A stretch of DNA of 64,000 nt, from assembly GCA_015068705.1 (NCBI GenBank), contig SVJZ01000004.1:55690-119689 (forward strand), in the 5' to 3' direction. The notes under the pieces were generated by a model. That model was given only the letters and a program-made list of their open reading frames with translations, searched no databases and was not told the origin of the DNA. The translations under genes were made by a program, and so were the position numbers. This document shows, piece by piece, positions 1 through 9,924 of this stretch (position 1 is its first letter; every line of letters starts with the position of its first letter). This stretch comes from Oscillospiraceae bacterium. GTDB taxonomy: Bacteria > Bacillota > Clostridia > UMGS1810.

Positions 1-562
1 TAAGCCTACGAGAAAAAGTATCTGCCGCAATACTGCGTTCCGACCCGATTGCGCGGGTGATGACATGTTTTTGCGGATGTTGTTTCATTTGATCGTAAGT
101 AATACTACCTGCATCCAGTAATTCCTGAACTACCGAATGATCTTTGGTAATCTGCTCTGCAATGCCGTTGCGGACGAGATATAATCTACTGTCACCAACA
201 TTTGCGGCATATAGCCTACCCTCCCGGATGACACACAAAACCATGGTAGTTCCCATGCCAACCAATTCGGTTTCTTCCAAGGATTTCAAAAATACTTTTT
301 CGTTGGCACTGATGATACAGGTTTCCAACGCCTTGGGAACCAAATCACCATCCATAGAAAATACGCCTTGCTTTTCCAGACATTTTCTTACATGAGAAAT
401 GGCAGAACGACTTGCAAGCTGACCGCCCTTGTGACCGCCCATTCCATCTGCAACAATAACACAGGCTGTGTCTGCAGACGGTTGCCATACCTCATAGCAA
501 TCCTCGTTTGCTCTTCTCACTCTGCCGATATCGGATGCGGCAGCAATGTTTATAGATTTCAT
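1..562 (-). CDS. prpC: PP2C-family serine/threonine protein phosphatase, C-terminus cut by window edge
   Basis: The reverse strand reads without a stop from an ATG at 562 to the window edge (187 codons). The start region has the PP2C opening (SDIGRVRRANED) followed by VIVADGMGGHKGG, the metal-binding Asp-Gly motif. Further in are NVGDSRLYL and DHSVVQELL, and near the edge HVITRAIG. These are the hallmarks of PrpC/Stp-type phosphatases that remove phosphate from Ser/Thr targets of the PASTA kinase PrkC. The kinase gene usually follows directly and would lie outside this window. The start lies 9 bp after the rlmN stop, so it belongs to the same operon. The last quarter of the protein is missing only because the window ends. 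Confidence 0.93.
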   Translation of the reverse strand, partial: MKSINIAAASDIGRVRRANEDCYEVWQPSADTACVIVADGMGGHKGGQLASRSAISHVRKCLEKQGVFSMDGDLVPKALETCIISANEKVFLKSLEETELVGMGTTMVLCVIREGRLYAANVGDSRLYLVRNGIAEQITKDHSVVQELLDAGSITYDQMKQHPQKHVITRAIGSERSIAADTFSRRL

Positions 563-571
563 ATTCCGGTT

Positions 572-1606
572 TCACCCCTTGCTCTTTTGCTCTTGTGCGC
601 GTCGTAATTGACCGCAGGAAGCAGCAATATCACTTCCTAATTCTCTGCGCACCGTCACGTTGATTCCTTGAGATTCCAGTACCGCCATAAATTGTTTCAA
701 ACGTTCTTTGGACGGCTTTTGAAAATCATTTTCTTCCACATGATTGACCGGAATGAGATTTACATGGCATAAGAGCGGCTTGATTTTCTTTGCCAGAATG
801 TGTGCCATCTCTTCCGAATCATTTACATGATCTATTATAGCATACTCAAAGCTGATTCGTCTATTAGTTTTTTCGATATATTTTTTGCAAGCCTCAATTA
901 ATGTATCAACCGGATATTTTTGATTTACCGGCATGATGCGTGAACGTACTTCATCTGTAGGTGCATGTAGGGATACCGATAAAGTAATCGGCAGGTTTAG
1001 TTCTGCCAATTTTGTAATTCTGTCCACCAAACCACAGGTAGAAAGCGATATATGTCGATATCCGATGTTTAACCCGTCAGGATGCCCCACATTCTTTAAA
1101 AACTTTATCACGTTGTCAAAATTATCCAATGGTTCACCAATTCCCATCATCACGATGTTTGAAATGCGTTCTCCCACATCGTGTTGCACCGTAAGCACTT
1201 CATCGAGCATCTCGCCTGCTGTAAGATCGCGCACCTTTCCGCCAATGGTAGATGCACAGAATTTGCACCCCATCCTGCATCCGACCTGACAGGAAATGCA
1301 CACGGTAATTCCGTGTTTATAGTACATGGCAACACATTCCACCATGTTGCCATCTTCCAGTTTAAGCAAGTATTTTCTTGTCTGATCCAATTTGGAGCAG
1401 TATTTTTGTGCAATTTCGGCTCTGCTGATAAAAGAAATCTGCTCCAGTTTCTCCCGTAATGCTTTGGAAAGGTTGGTCATCTCATCAAATGAGGTAACGC
1501 CCCGTCCCAGCCAGGAAAATATTTGCTTTGCACGAAACCGTGGTTCGCCCATTTTGGTCAGAAACTCTTCCAGCTCCTGGTAAGTAAAATCCTTTAAATT
1601 CTGCAT
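572..1606 (-). CDS. rlmN: Dual-specificity 23S rRNA A2503 / tRNA A37 C2-methyltransferase
   Basis: Radical-SAM RNA methyltransferase of 344 residues. The cluster-binding motif CRMGCKFC is at about residues 110-117. The two mechanistic cysteines are recognisable in VECVAMY (about 91) and, near the C-terminus, [10 protein letters not shown] (about 333). It methylates A2503 in 23S rRNA and A37 in some tRNAs, which tunes translation. A start at 1633 is possible, but the ATG at 1606 has GGAG about 6-7 nt upstream and lies just after the rsmB stop (1609), so it is preferred. The gene sits in the conserved fmt-rsmB-rlmN-prpC order. Confidence 0.96.
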   Translation of the reverse strand: MQNLKDFTYQELEEFLTKMGEPRFRAKQIFSWLGRGVTSFDEMTNLSKALREKLEQISFISRAEIAQKYCSKLDQTRKYLLKLEDGNMVECVAMYYKHGITVCISCQVGCRMGCKFCASTIGGKVRDLTAGEMLDEVLTVQHDVGERISNIVMMGIGEPLDNFDNVIKFLKNVGHPDGLNIGYRHISLSTCGLVDRITKLAELNLPITLSVSLHAPTDEVRSRIMPVNQKYPVDTLIEACKKYIEKTNRRISFEYAIIDHVNDSEEMAHILAKKIKPLLCHVNLIPVNHVEENDFQKPSKERLKQFMAVLESQGINVTVRRELGSDIAASCGQLRRAQEQKSKG

Positions 1607-1608
1607 AC

Positions 1609-2913
1609 TTAACTCCGTTTTTTCAGTTTGCAAATAAAAAATCCGTCTGTATCATCTAAATGCGGATACAAGGTGCGATAACCGCAACCATTGTAATCCG
1701 ACAGCTGCCAATTGTCGTTTTCTTTCAAAAAACGTTCGATTACCTGCTCGTTTTCTTCCCGTTCCACCGTACAGGTGCTATAAACCAATGTTCCGCCTTT
1801 TTTACAATAACGTGCACCATTTTCCAGCAAAGAAAACCCAAGATTGCTCAATGTGGTAATGTCTTCTTGGGTACGGCGATATTTGATATCCGATTTTCGA
1901 CGAATAATCCCTAACCCGGAACACGGTGCATCCACAAGCACACGGTCTGCCCATTCAACAAGAGAAGGATTGGTAACAGCACCATCGCCAATGCAGGCAT
2001 CAATAATTTTAATTCCCAAACGTTTCGCATTTTCCTGTATTCGAAGCTGCTTCTTTTCGCTTACATCAAACGCTAAAATTTCGCCGGTATCGCGCATCAT
2101 TTCTGCAATGTGCGTGGTTTTTCCGCCTGGCGCTGCGCACAGGTCGATCACGCGTTCGCCGGCTTTTGGATTGAGTACTGCGCCGATGAGCATTGCACCG
2201 ATATCCTGAATGTAAAATAGTCCTTCGTGATAAGATGGTAGTGTTTCCAATGGTGCCATCTTTGTAACTCGCAACGCGCAATCCAGACCAAATCTGTTAT
2301 CAATTTCTGCCGACACGCCCTCTTCCGAAAGGCGGTTCAACAGTTCTTCTGGTGTAGTTCTCAGTTGATTGCAACGCAAATATATGGTTGGCTTTTTATC
2401 GTTTGACTCAAGCATTTCTTTGACAAAATTCTCGCCAAACTCCCCTATCCAGCGATTTATCAACCAGTTTGGATAAGAATAGCGAATGCATAAAGTTTCA
2501 ACTGTATTTTGCGGCCATACAACTGGATTACGTCCGGAGGCGCGCAAAACACCGTTTACAAATCCTGCAACGCGCGGATTAATTCGTTGTTTGGCAAGAT
2601 TTACGCTTTCGTTTACTGCGGCAGATGCAGGCACGCGATCCATATAATGCAATTGATAAAGTCCCATCCGCAACACGGTAATCACGCGGGGGTCGATTTT
2701 ATTCAACTTTCTTCCCGAATACTGTGCAATCATGTAATCGAGAGTTTGCTTTCGCTCTGTTATACCATATACCAGTTCCCGTATAAAATTACGGTCACGA
2801 GCGGAGAGGTTTTCCTGGGTGTCAATTCTTCCGAGCACTTCATTCGGATATCCGTTTGAGCGCTCCAGTTCACAAAGCAGACGAAATGCAGTTGTTCTTG
2901 CCCAATCTGCCAT
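1609..2913 (-). CDS. rsmB: 16S rRNA (cytosine-967-C5)-methyltransferase RsmB
   Basis: Protein of 434 residues with an N-terminal NusB-like RNA-binding domain (about 1-140) and a C-terminal SAM-dependent methyltransferase. The SAM loop [12 protein letters not shown] is at 257-268. The catalytic motif [11 protein letters not shown] is at 327-335 (Cys331), and the nucleophile region YSTCTVE is near 378-384 (Cys381). Full length for the family. The ATG at 2913 has GGGAGG 6 nt upstream. It lies 15 bp after fmt, in the same transcription unit. Confidence 0.96.
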   Translation of the reverse strand: MADWARTTAFRLLCELERSNGYPNEVLGRIDTQENLSARDRNFIRELVYGITERKQTLDYMIAQYSGRKLNKIDPRVITVLRMGLYQLHYMDRVPASAAVNESVNLAKQRINPRVAGFVNGVLRASGRNPVVWPQNTVETLCIRYSYPNWLINRWIGEFGENFVKEMLESNDKKPTIYLRCNQLRTTPEELLNRLSEEGVSAEIDNRFGLDCALRVTKMAPLETLPSYHEGLFYIQDIGAMLIGAVLNPKAGERVIDLCAAPGGKTTHIAEMMRDTGEILAFDVSEKKQLRIQENAKRLGIKIIDACIGDGAVTNPSLVEWADRVLVDAPCSGLGIIRRKSDIKYRRTQEDITTLSNLGFSLLENGARYCKKGGTLVYSTCTVEREENEQVIERFLKENDNWQLSDYNGCGYRTLYPHLDDTDGFFICKLKKRS

Positions 2914-2928
2914 AATGTCCTCCCAATG

Positions 2929-3858
2929 TCAATTTCCCAAAATGGTTCCTTCCGGAATGGGATTACCTTTGATATATTCAGATACCGGCATCATTCTCTT
3001 CCCTTCCGGCTGCACCGAAAGAAGTTCAAGTGTTGTGCCGCTGCCACATTGTACACGGATACAACCGGTTGTACTGATTACTGTGCCTGCAATTCCATCG
3101 CGCGGTTGTCCGATCTTAGCACTGCCGACTTTTAGCCGTTTTCCTGCAAGCCAGGTCATAGCCCGAGGCGCAGGGTCAAGCCCGCGGATTTGATTTCGTA
3201 TTTCGATACAAGATTTGTTCCAGTCAATCAACGCAGTACTCTTATCAATCATAGCAGCATAGCACGACAACGAATCATCCTGCGGAATGCGAATGAGTGT
3301 TCCGGATTCCAATGCCTTTAAGGTGTCCAGCAACACTCTCCCGCCTGCTTCGGCGAGTTTGTCGTGTAAAGACCCGAATGTTTCTTCATCCGTAATGGGA
3401 ACGGTTTCTTTCAACAGCATATCGCCGGTATCCAGTCCTTCTGCCATGTACATGGTGGTAACGCCTGTTTCGGTTTCACCATCCATGATACAGCGCTGAA
3501 TGGGTGCTGCACCACGATATTTTGGCAAAAGAGATGCGTGCACGTTGATACAGCCATATTTGGGTGCATCCAACACATATTTGGGCAAAATTTTTCCATA
3601 TGCTGCAACCACAATCAAATCGGGAGCTTCTGCAGATAAAATCTCTTCAAAATTTTCCCGTTTTAAGTTAATGGGTTGATATACCGGTAACCCCAATTCT
3701 TCTGCACACAGGTAAACGGGCGGATGCATCATTTTATGTCCCCTACCCTTTGGCTTGTCGCACTGGGTAACCACTGCCGTCACATCATATCCTGCCCCAC
3801 ACATGGTTTTTAAGGAAACTGCTGCAAAATCTGGCGTTCCCATAAAAAGTATCCTCAT
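2929..3858 (-). CDS. fmt: Methionyl-tRNA formyltransferase
   Basis: Formylates initiator Met-tRNA using 10-formyl-THF. The 309-residue length is normal. The formyl-transferase signature [13 protein letters not shown] is at about 104-116, holding the catalytic Asn and His, and GLDTGDM at 141-147 carries the catalytic Asp. The C-terminal OB-like domain is present, up to IPEGTILGN. The start overlaps the def stop by 4 bp, with GGAGCAGGA in the end of def acting as ribosome binding site. This is the usual def-fmt translational coupling, pairing formylation with later deformylation. Confidence 0.97.
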   Translation of the reverse strand: MRILFMGTPDFAAVSLKTMCGAGYDVTAVVTQCDKPKGRGHKMMHPPVYLCAEELGLPVYQPINLKRENFEEILSAEAPDLIVVAAYGKILPKYVLDAPKYGCINVHASLLPKYRGAAPIQRCIMDGETETGVTTMYMAEGLDTGDMLLKETVPITDEETFGSLHDKLAEAGGRVLLDTLKALESGTLIRIPQDDSLSCYAAMIDKSTALIDWNKSCIEIRNQIRGLDPAPRAMTWLAGKRLKVGSAKIGQPRDGIAGTVISTTGCIRVQCGSGTTLELLSVQPEGKRMMPVSEYIKGNPIPEGTILGN

Positions 3859-4316
3859 TCCTGCTCCACCTCGACAAATTTAACCACTTTATCCACAAAA
3901 ACTGTGCCGTCCAGATGGTCGATTTCATGACAAAGCGCACGGGCAAGTAATCCTTCTCCGATTACCTCGTATTCATCACCATTGCGGTCGAGTGCGCGCA
4001 CCACAACGGTTTGAGGACGGATTACCTCTCCATATCTGCCCGGTACAGAAAGGCAACCTTCCACTGCGCGTTGTTCGCCCGATAAGTTTACGATTTCGGG
4101 ATTGATTAACTCCAGTACGCCATCTCCTACATCTATAACCACTACACGGCGCAAAATTCCGACCTGTGGAGCAGCTAATCCAACGCCGTCTGCATCATAC
4201 ATGGTTTCGGTCATGTCGTCAAGTAACGTAAGAATACGCTCGTCAATGGTTTCAACCGGTCTGCATTTTTTAGTCAACACCTCATCGCCAAGCTTACGAA
4301 TATTACGGATTGCCAT
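3855..4316 (-). CDS. def: Peptide deformylase
   Basis: Metalloenzyme of 153 residues that removes the formyl group from nascent proteins. All three family motifs are intact: [10 protein letters not shown] (44-53), EGCLSVPG (86-93, metal ligand Cys88) and CHEIDHLDG (129-137, His130 and His134 as ligands, Glu131 catalytic). The ATG at 4316 has GGAGGG upstream. Between this start and the end of priA lies an exact 57-bp duplication of the priA 3' end (separate entry), so def's leader now includes a copied piece of priA. Confidence 0.97.
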   Translation of the reverse strand: MAIRNIRKLGDEVLTKKCRPVETIDERILTLLDDMTETMYDADGVGLAAPQVGILRRVVVIDVGDGVLELINPEIVNLSGEQRAVEGCLSVPGRYGEVIRPQTVVVRALDRNGDEYEVIGEGLLARALCHEIDHLDGTVFVDKVVKFVEVEQE

Positions 4317-4340
4317 ATTTTTGTCCCTCCATTTTTCAAA

Positions 4341-4454
4341 TTTAAAGCATATTTTGTGGATTTACATCAATCAATACGGTTGCACTGTCTTTTCGACTTT
4401 AAAGCATATTTTGTGGATTTACATCAATCAATACGGTTGCACTGTCTTTTCGAC
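4341..4454. repeat. Exact 57-bp tandem duplication of the priA 3' end
   Basis: Positions 4341-4397 and 4398-4454 are identical base for base. The unit covers the last codons and TAA stop of priA (4399-4401 is the functional stop). The second copy lies after the stop, so it is untranslated and repeats the final residues ending VNPQNML. The unit is 57 bp (19 codons). The lack of any difference suggests a very recent event. Confidence 0.97.
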
Positions 4455-6852
4455 TGCAAAACTTTTCATATACCAGATGCAGTGAATCATATATTTCTCG
4501 GTTATATCTTGTTTTTATCAAGAATCGATATCGGTATTTTCCATTTAATTTAAACATAGGCGCTTGCGCGTTTTTGTACAATTCCACTTGATCTCCGAAT
4601 GGTGCAAAAGCATCTTCCAGCGCATTGTGAAATCCTGTTGCAGTACTGCGTGCCTTTTTTTCTTCTGCGTCTGAAAATGTAATGGTAATCAGTTCGCAAA
4701 ATGGCGGATAGTTCAATGTATGCCTGACACGGATTTCCTTTTCATAAAATGCAGGGTAATCCTGCTTTTTGCTCAATAAAATAGTGTCGCTTTCGGGATT
4801 ATAGGTCTGAATAATCGCTCTGCCGGGGAAACGCCCTCTTCCTGCGCGTCCACACACCTGTGTGATGAGATCAAATGTACGTTCATCTGAACGATAATCA
4901 TCCATATACAAGGTCATATCTGCCGCCAATACACCAACCAGCGTGACGGATTCAAAATCCAGTCCTTTTGTTACCATTTGCGTTCCGACCAGAATGTCAA
5001 TTTTTTCATCGCGGAATTGCTTTAATATTCTTTCGTGGGACATCCTACCCGACGTGGTATCTGCATCCATTCGAAGTACCTTTGCCTGCGGAAACATGGT
5101 TGCCAGTTCATCCACAACTTTCTGCGTCCCGATGCCAAAATGCCGTATCTGTTTGCTGCCGCACCCCGGGCAAACCGATACACTGTTTGTTTTATAGTCG
5201 CAATAATGGCAAACCAGATGGTCTTTGGTGCGATGATATGTCAATGAAATATTGCAATTCGGACATTGCGCCACATAACCGCAACTTCGGCAGGACACAA
5301 AACTAGAATACCCTCTCCTGTTCAGAAACAAAATGGTCTGTTGCCCCAACGAAAGATTTTCTTCAATCGCATCTGCAAGTGCGCGGCTGAAAATACTACG
5401 ATTTCCCTCCTGCAATTCCAAACGCATATCGGCAACTGTAACCTTTGGCAAAGGCACATCATTGATGCGCTGGTTCAATGTAAGCGGTATATATTTTCCG
5501 CATTGTGCAAGATAGGTGCTTTCCACTGCCGGAGTGGCACTGGCAAGCAACAATACCGCCTGATTTTGTTTTACGCGCAAACGGGCAATTTCCCGTGCGT
5601 GATAACGGGGTGATGACTCGGATTTATAGGTGTTTTCGTGTTCTTCGTCCATTACAACCAATCCCAAACGAGGCAATGGTGCAAACACTGCAGATCGTGC
5701 GCCGATTACCACGTCGGCGGACCCATTTTTAATCCGCATCCATTCATCAAACCGCTGCCGGATGGTAAGTGCGCTGTGCAGTACTGCAACCGACTCGCCA
5801 AATCGAGCTACCACCTGCCTTACCATTTGCGGTGTCAATGCAATTTCCGGAACCAGAAAAATTGCTTGTTTCCCTTGCGAAATGCATTCTTCGATCAACC
5901 GAAGGTACACTTCCGTTTTTCCGCTTCCAGTTACGCCGCGAAGCAAAAATGTATTTGTTTCATTTCGGCTCATCGCCGCACACACTTTGAAAATAATGTG
6001 TTCTTGTTCCGGGGTTGGCATAGGTATCGGAATCTCTTCTTCCACAACAGAATCTGCCACTCCGGTATCGGTGGGGATTTCTTCCCAATCCAGATATCCT
6101 TTTTGTTTCAGCTTATTTAATGTGGCATGTGTGGTTTGGCAAAACTCTAATAATTCACTCAATTGCACATTTTCGTTTTCGCATAGCATCTCCATTACGC
6201 GTGCTTGTGCAGGTGCGCGCCCTTGCATTGATTCGGCAAGCGCAAACGCCTCACTGCGCTCAATGGTCAAAAACACCAACTTTACCGTGCTTTCGCGAAT
6301 ACGTTCATGTGCGGTATCTTCCACAGAGAGTATACCCTTGCGCATCAGGCTATTTACAGTAGCATTGATATTCTTTTTCCCAATAAGCTCGCAAAGAGCG
6401 GTTAATTCCATTGTTCCGTGTTCGCGAAGAATGCTGATAATCTGCTCTGCGGTCAACGAATGTGCAGTTGCCGAAGATATCAATGCTTCGTCCTGACAAA
6501 TCAGGGAAATTAATTTTTGCACCCGAATACTTACACCGGCTGGCAACAAAGCTTTTATTGCTTCTGCGTAGGTACAAAAGTAACGGTGGTGCATAAACGT
6601 AATCAATTCGACTGCCTTTTCATCAAACAGCGAACCGCCCTCCATCACAGAGGAAATGGATTTGAGTTCTCTACGTTGGCAGCGTTCAACCACGCGCATC
6701 ACATATCCTTCGTTGGTGCGATTGCCACGCCCGAAGGGAACCACAACACGGACACCGGTGCACACCTGATTGGTAAGATGTTCCGGAATGCTGTAATGAA
6801 AAATCCGGTCGGTTGCCCGACTGGTCAGATTGAGCACAACTTCCGCTACCAT
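4399..6852 (-). CDS. priA: Primosomal replication-restart helicase PriA
   Basis: Superfamily 2 DNA helicase of 817 residues that reloads the replisome at stalled forks. The N-terminal fork-binding domain is at about 1-110. Walker A GVTGSGKT is at 306-313 and the DEEH box at 402-405. Eight zinc-binding cysteines lie in pairs at 521/524, 530/533, 548/551 and 561/564. The helicase C-domain ends in an intact C-terminus ([11 protein letters not shown]). The ATG at 6852 has AGGAGGGG upstream. The 3' end has been tandemly copied without damaging the protein. Confidence 0.97.
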   Translation of the reverse strand: MVAEVVLNLTSRATDRIFHYSIPEHLTNQVCTGVRVVVPFGRGNRTNEGYVMRVVERCQRRELKSISSVMEGGSLFDEKAVELITFMHHRYFCTYAEAIKALLPAGVSIRVQKLISLICQDEALISSATAHSLTAEQIISILREHGTMELTALCELIGKKNINATVNSLMRKGILSVEDTAHERIRESTVKLVFLTIERSEAFALAESMQGRAPAQARVMEMLCENENVQLSELLEFCQTTHATLNKLKQKGYLDWEEIPTDTGVADSVVEEEIPIPMPTPEQEHIIFKVCAAMSRNETNTFLLRGVTGSGKTEVYLRLIEECISQGKQAIFLVPEIALTPQMVRQVVARFGESVAVLHSALTIRQRFDEWMRIKNGSADVVIGARSAVFAPLPRLGLVVMDEEHENTYKSESSPRYHAREIARLRVKQNQAVLLLASATPAVESTYLAQCGKYIPLTLNQRINDVPLPKVTVADMRLELQEGNRSIFSRALADAIEENLSLGQQTILFLNRRGYSSFVSCRSCGYVAQCPNCNISLTYHRTKDHLVCHYCDYKTNSVSVCPGCGSKQIRHFGIGTQKVVDELATMFPQAKVLRMDADTTSGRMSHERILKQFRDEKIDILVGTQMVTKGLDFESVTLVGVLAADMTLYMDDYRSDERTFDLITQVCGRAGRGRFPGRAIIQTYNPESDTILLSKKQDYPAFYEKEIRVRHTLNYPPFCELITITFSDAEEKKARSTATGFHNALEDAFAPFGDQVELYKNAQAPMFKLNGKYRYRFLIKTRYNREIYDSLHLVYEKFCSRKDSATVLIDVNPQNML

Positions 6853-6870
6853 GTTTCCCCTCCTAATCAG

Positions 6871-6896
6871 AAAAGCCCCTTGAGGTCAAGGGGCAG
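6871..6896 (-). terminator. Hairpin between rpoZ and priA, possible weak terminator or processing site
   Basis: GCCCCTTGA-GG-TCAAGGGGC (6875-6894) forms a 9-bp stem. On the minus strand it is followed by TTTTC, a short U-run. It sits in the 119-bp gap after rpoZ, so it may reduce read-through into priA. Confidence 0.55.
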
Positions 6897-6971
6897 GAAA
6901 TATGCGATACAAAAATCGGCAACACATGCGCCATATCCCGCATTGACATCAGGTTCCAGCTCAAAAGGACT

Positions 6972-7289
6972 TTATTCTTCGTCCAACGGCTGTTCTTCCG
7001 CCTGCGACTCGTCGTCTGTATCTTGTGCCACCAGATTGCGGTCCTCTTCAAGAATCATATTCATGATACGATCATCAACAGAAATCTTATTCTGGTCAGG
7101 ATTTTTGAAAGACACCTTGTTTTCGTAGATTTCGTTAATGGCAACGGTAACCGGCTTGTCCGAATTACATTCGGTAAAAGTAATACCGGTCTGGTAAATC
7201 TCTCTCGCGCGCTTTGCGGTAGCGATTACCAGTGTATACTTGCTGTCTACTTTTTCCATCAGTTTGTTAATAGAAGGATAAATCATCAT
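6972..7289 (-). CDS. rpoZ: RNA polymerase omega subunit
   Basis: Small protein of 105 residues with the omega core: YPSINKLMEKV at the start, then YTLVIATAKRAREI, the segment that clamps the beta-prime C-terminus. The acidic tail (DESQAEEQPLDEE) is common in Firmicutes. The ATG pair at 7289/7286 follows GAGG about 10 nt upstream and overlaps the gmk stop by 4 bp. The position directly after gmk is the conserved order. Confidence 0.94.
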   Translation of the reverse strand: MMIYPSINKLMEKVDSKYTLVIATAKRAREIYQTGITFTECNSDKPVTVAINEIYENKVSFKNPDQNKISVDDRIMNMILEEDRNLVAQDTDDESQAEEQPLDEE

Positions 7290-7903
7290 TTTCCAAGCAC
7301 CTCTTCAATTAAATTTAAGTTTTTATCAACTCTGCAACGTTCCGCCTCAACAATAGATTTCAGCCTTTGGCTCGCATCTTCGACGGTGTCGTTAAGCAGA
7401 ATATAATCGTAATTGGTAATGTGGGTAAATTCCCATGCGGCGGTTTTTAATCGTTGGTCGATTACCTCTTCGCTTTCGGTTTTTCTTCCCACAATGCGAT
7501 TGCGCAGTTCTTCAAAAGACGGCGGAAGCACGAAAATGGTAACGCCTACCGGATAAGCCTCTTTTACCTTCATTGCACCCTGTACCTCTATTTCGAGGAT
7601 AACATCCTTGCCCTCTTCGAGCATTCTGAGCACGGGTTCTTTTGGCGTTCCGTAATAATTTCCGCAAAAAGACGCCCACTCAAAAAGTTGATCATTGGCA
7701 ATCATAGACTCAAATTCTTCTGTGGTTTTGTAGTAATAATTTACTCCATCGGTTTCTCCGGCTCTTGGTGCACGGGTAGTTGCAGAAACAGATAAAAATA
7801 CATCTTCATTTCCGCTTTGTTCTAAAAACGATTTGAGCACAGTTCCCTTTCCTGCACCCGAAGGACCGGAGATAACAAAGAGAGTTCCTTTGCGTTTACT
7901 CAA
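7286..7903 (-). CDS. gmk: Guanylate kinase
   Basis: Converts GMP to GDP. The P-loop is GPSGAGKG near residues 13-20, with the GMP-binding region ([22 protein letters not shown], present as [10 protein letters not shown]) following. The most likely start is a TTG at 7903 with GGAGG 9 nt upstream, which removes a poorly conserved 7-residue extension. An ATG at 7912 has GGAGG touching it, and an ATG at 7924 is also in frame. With the TTG start the gene overlaps the remA stop by 8 bp, suggesting translational coupling. Confidence 0.94.
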   Translation of the reverse strand: MSKRKGTLFVISGPSGAGKGTVLKSFLEQSGNEDVFLSVSATTRAPRAGETDGVNYYYKTTEEFESMIANDQLFEWASFCGNYYGTPKEPVLRMLEEGKDVILEIEVQGAMKVKEAYPVGVTIFVLPPSFEELRNRIVGRKTESEEVIDQRLKTAAWEFTHITNYDYILLNDTVEDASQRLKSIVEAERCRVDKNLNLIEEVLGK

Positions 7904-8177
7904 GCTCCTCATCCTCCATTTCATTCATTACAACCGTATCCTTTGCCAGACGATTGGCAACCGTTTCGGGTTGCACGGCAGAGAGAATAATATGGTCGCT
8001 GTCGGTTACAATTACTGCACGGGTACGCCGACCATAAGTAGCATCGATGAGCATGCCGCGCTCTCTGGCCTCCTGAATGATACGTTTGATTGGTGCCGAT
8101 TCGGGACTGACGATGGCAACCAGACGATTGGCAGAAACAATATTGCCAAAGCCGATATTAATCAGTTTCATATACAT
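7896..8177 (-). CDS. remA: RemA-family (DUF370) extracellular matrix regulator
   Basis: About 93 residues. The sequence [16 protein letters not shown], then SPESAPIKR, then [13 protein letters not shown] and [14 protein letters not shown], is close to Bacillus RemA, a small DNA-binding protein that activates matrix genes. Two in-frame ATGs (8177, 8171) sit 2-10 nt after GAGG; I use the first. In Bacillus the order yicC-remA-gmk is the same. A matrix role in this organism is inferred only from the family. Confidence 0.92.
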   Translation of the reverse strand: MYMKLINIGFGNIVSANRLVAIVSPESAPIKRIIQEARERGMLIDATYGRRTRAVIVTDSDHIILSAVQPETVANRLAKDTVVMNEMEDEELE

Positions 8178-8190
8178 TGCACCTCGTTTG

Positions 8191-9069
8191 TTATTCGATA
8201 TTTTGTACCTGCTCACGCAGTTTTTCAATTTCTGCTTTTAAGTCAACCACAGCGCGACCAATGGTAAAATCGTTGCACTTGGAACCCATGGTATTAACCT
8301 CGCGATTGAGTTCCTGGATGGTAAAATCCAATTTTCTGCCAACCGGAACATCCGATCGAAGGAGCAGAGAAAATTCGCGCATGTGGCTTTTAAACCGAAC
8401 GATTTCTTCGGTAATATTTACCTTGTCTGAAAACATTGCAACTTCCTGGAGCAATCGGGTTTCATCAATCTGGGTACCTGCAAGCACTTCTTCCACCCGG
8501 GCTTTGATTTTTTCGCGATGCTCGGTAACCGTTTCCGGTGCACGTTCTTCAATTACTGAAAGCAACTGCATCATGCCGTCGGTACATTCATTAAAGAAAG
8601 CAGCAAGCCGTTCTCCCTCGCGTGCACGGGCAGTAGTCAGGTCTTCCAATGCCGCGCAAAACACCTGTTTTACATCTGCGGTAATTTTTTCTTTATCCTG
8701 CTCTTTCTTTTCGATCTGGAATACATCCTGGAAGGAAGCAAGCGTGGAAACGGTAACATCATTGGTAAGAGAAAACTTCTCCCCCATCTCCTTGAGCGCA
8801 TTGTAATATCCACGGGCAACATCTTCGTTCAGAGAAACCACACGGTCATCATTTTTGATGTTGTCAAATGAAATGGCAATATCCACTTTGCCTCTGCTGA
8901 TTTTGGAGGACAAAACCTCGCGTATCATTTCTTCCACAAAAGAATACTGCTTGTACACCCTTACACCATAATCAAGAAAACGGTTGTTGACCGATTTCAC
9001 CTCAACAGTAATGCGATATTCGTCAAACTGTTGTTCGCTCCGGCCATAGCCCGTCATGCTTTTTATCAT
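8191..9069 (-). CDS. yicC: YicC-family endoribonuclease-like protein
   Basis: Protein of 292 residues beginning [11 protein letters not shown], the family signature, with the conserved C-terminal block ending [10 protein letters not shown]...[16 protein letters not shown]. Family members (YicC/YloC) are stress-linked endoribonucleases that cut mRNA. The ATG at 9069 has AAAGGAG 8 nt upstream. An upstream in-frame start at 9120 would fall inside the promoter. It is the first gene of the housekeeping operon. Confidence 0.95.
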   Translation of the reverse strand: MIKSMTGYGRSEQQFDEYRITVEVKSVNNRFLDYGVRVYKQYSFVEEMIREVLSSKISRGKVDIAISFDNIKNDDRVVSLNEDVARGYYNALKEMGEKFSLTNDVTVSTLASFQDVFQIEKKEQDKEKITADVKQVFCAALEDLTTARAREGERLAAFFNECTDGMMQLLSVIEERAPETVTEHREKIKARVEEVLAGTQIDETRLLQEVAMFSDKVNITEEIVRFKSHMREFSLLLRSDVPVGRKLDFTIQELNREVNTMGSKCNDFTIGRAVVDLKAEIEKLREQVQNIE

Positions 9070-9091
9070 CACAAACACTCCTTTGGATAAT

Positions 9092-9120
9092 ATTTTATCA
9101 CAGCAAGGTAAAAAATTCAA
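9092..9120 (-). promoter_or_regulatory. Sigma-A-type promoter of the yicC-prpC operon
   Basis: On the minus strand, -35 TTGAAT (9115-9120), 17-bp spacer, -10 TAAAAT (9092-9097). It ends 22 bp before the yicC start, which fits a short leader. Confidence 0.7.
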
Positions 9121-9182
9121 TATTTTTTTGATAAAAATCTAATTTTTTGCCCGTTTTTTCGCATTTTCTCCCGTTTTCATGG

Positions 9183-9212
9183 TAAAAGGACGCAACCAAT
9201 GGCAGCGTCCCC
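9183..9212 (-). terminator. Terminator after sigK
   Basis: On the minus strand GGACGC (9205-9210) pairs with GCGTCC (9188-9193), followed by TTTTACC. It lies 6 bp after the sigK stop and before the yicC promoter. Confidence 0.7.
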
Positions 9213-9216
9213 CAAA

Positions 9217-9924
9217 TTATTCTCCGTCACTACGAAATTTGCATAGCAATTTTTTAACTGCCTTTTTCTCAATTCTTGATACATACGAACGGGATATTCC
9301 CATCATTTTGGCAATCTCTTTTTGTGTCATGCTCGTTCCGTTGTTCAAGCCGTAGCGCAGTTCTAGTACCACACGTTCTCTGTCAAAAAGCACCTGTTGC
9401 ATATTGCGGTACAGACTTCGTATCTGTAATTTCAAATCCACCTCATCAAATACTGTTTCCTCGTCGTTACTCAACTTATCAATCAGGGTAATTTCATTCC
9501 CTTCCTTGTCTGTGCCAATCGGTTCAAGCAGCATTACCTCATTTTGCAGTTTTTTGTTGCTGCGAAGATTCATCAGGATTTCGTTGTCAATGCATTTTGC
9601 CGCATAGGTTGCTAATCTTGTTCCTTTCTTTGGATTGTATGTACTAATACCTTTGATTAATCCAATTGTTCCGATAGAAATCAAATCGTCGGTATCCGAA
9701 AACCGTGCGGTGTACTTTTTAACTACATGTGCCACCAAGCGTAGATTTCGTTCAATCAGAATGTTTTTTGCCTCGATGTCACCCTCCCGGTAACGTTCCA
9801 GATATTCTCTTTCCTCCCCTGCGCTTAACGGTTTCTGAAAAGAATTCATTCCTGTGATGTAAGAAACCAGAAACATCATGTTGGGCAACATTGCCGCAAT
9901 CCACCCCAAACACAAACCAAACAC
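9217..9924 (-). CDS. sigK: Sporulation sigma factor of the SigK (late mother-cell) type
   Basis: 235 residues. Region 2 (about 56-125) includes NLRLVAHVVKKY and DLISIGTIGLIKGISTY. Region 4 ends in a helix-turn-helix with EIAKMMGISRSYVSRIEKKA (about 203-222). The N-terminus (FLVSYITG after a hydrophobic stretch) matches the membrane-bound pro-peptide that SpoIVFB removes in Bacillus. I prefer the GTG start at 9924, because GGAGG lies 8 nt upstream. The reading frame is continuous, with no skin-like insertion. CATATAAT at 9954-9961 resembles a SigE -10 box, but no good -35 was found. It is the main sign that the organism forms endospores. Confidence 0.9.
   Translation of the reverse strand: MFGLCLGWIAAMLPNMMFLVSYITGMNSFQKPLSAGEEREYLERYREGDIEAKNILIERNLRLVAHVVKKYTARFSDTDDLISIGTIGLIKGISTYNPKKGTRLATYAAKCIDNEILMNLRSNKKLQNEVMLLEPIGTDKEGNEITLIDKLSNDEETVFDEVDLKLQIRSLYRNMQQVLFDRERVVLELRYGLNNGTSMTQKEIAKMMGISRSYVSRIEKKAVKKLLCKFRSDGE

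Noticed and set aside
5630..6496. Open frame of 288 codons opposite priA
   Set aside because: It is antisense to conserved helicase motifs, and its composition is atypical for a protein.
6863..7051. Small minus-strand open frame between rpoZ and priA
   Set aside because: It crosses the rpoZ end and the hairpin at 6875-6894 and has no ribosome binding site or conserved residue.
9217..9924. SigE, SigF or SigG instead of SigK
   Set aside because: The FLVSY pro-sequence and the SRSYVSRIEKKA region with its neighbours fit SigK best; it does not lie in a spoIIA or spoIIG cluster.
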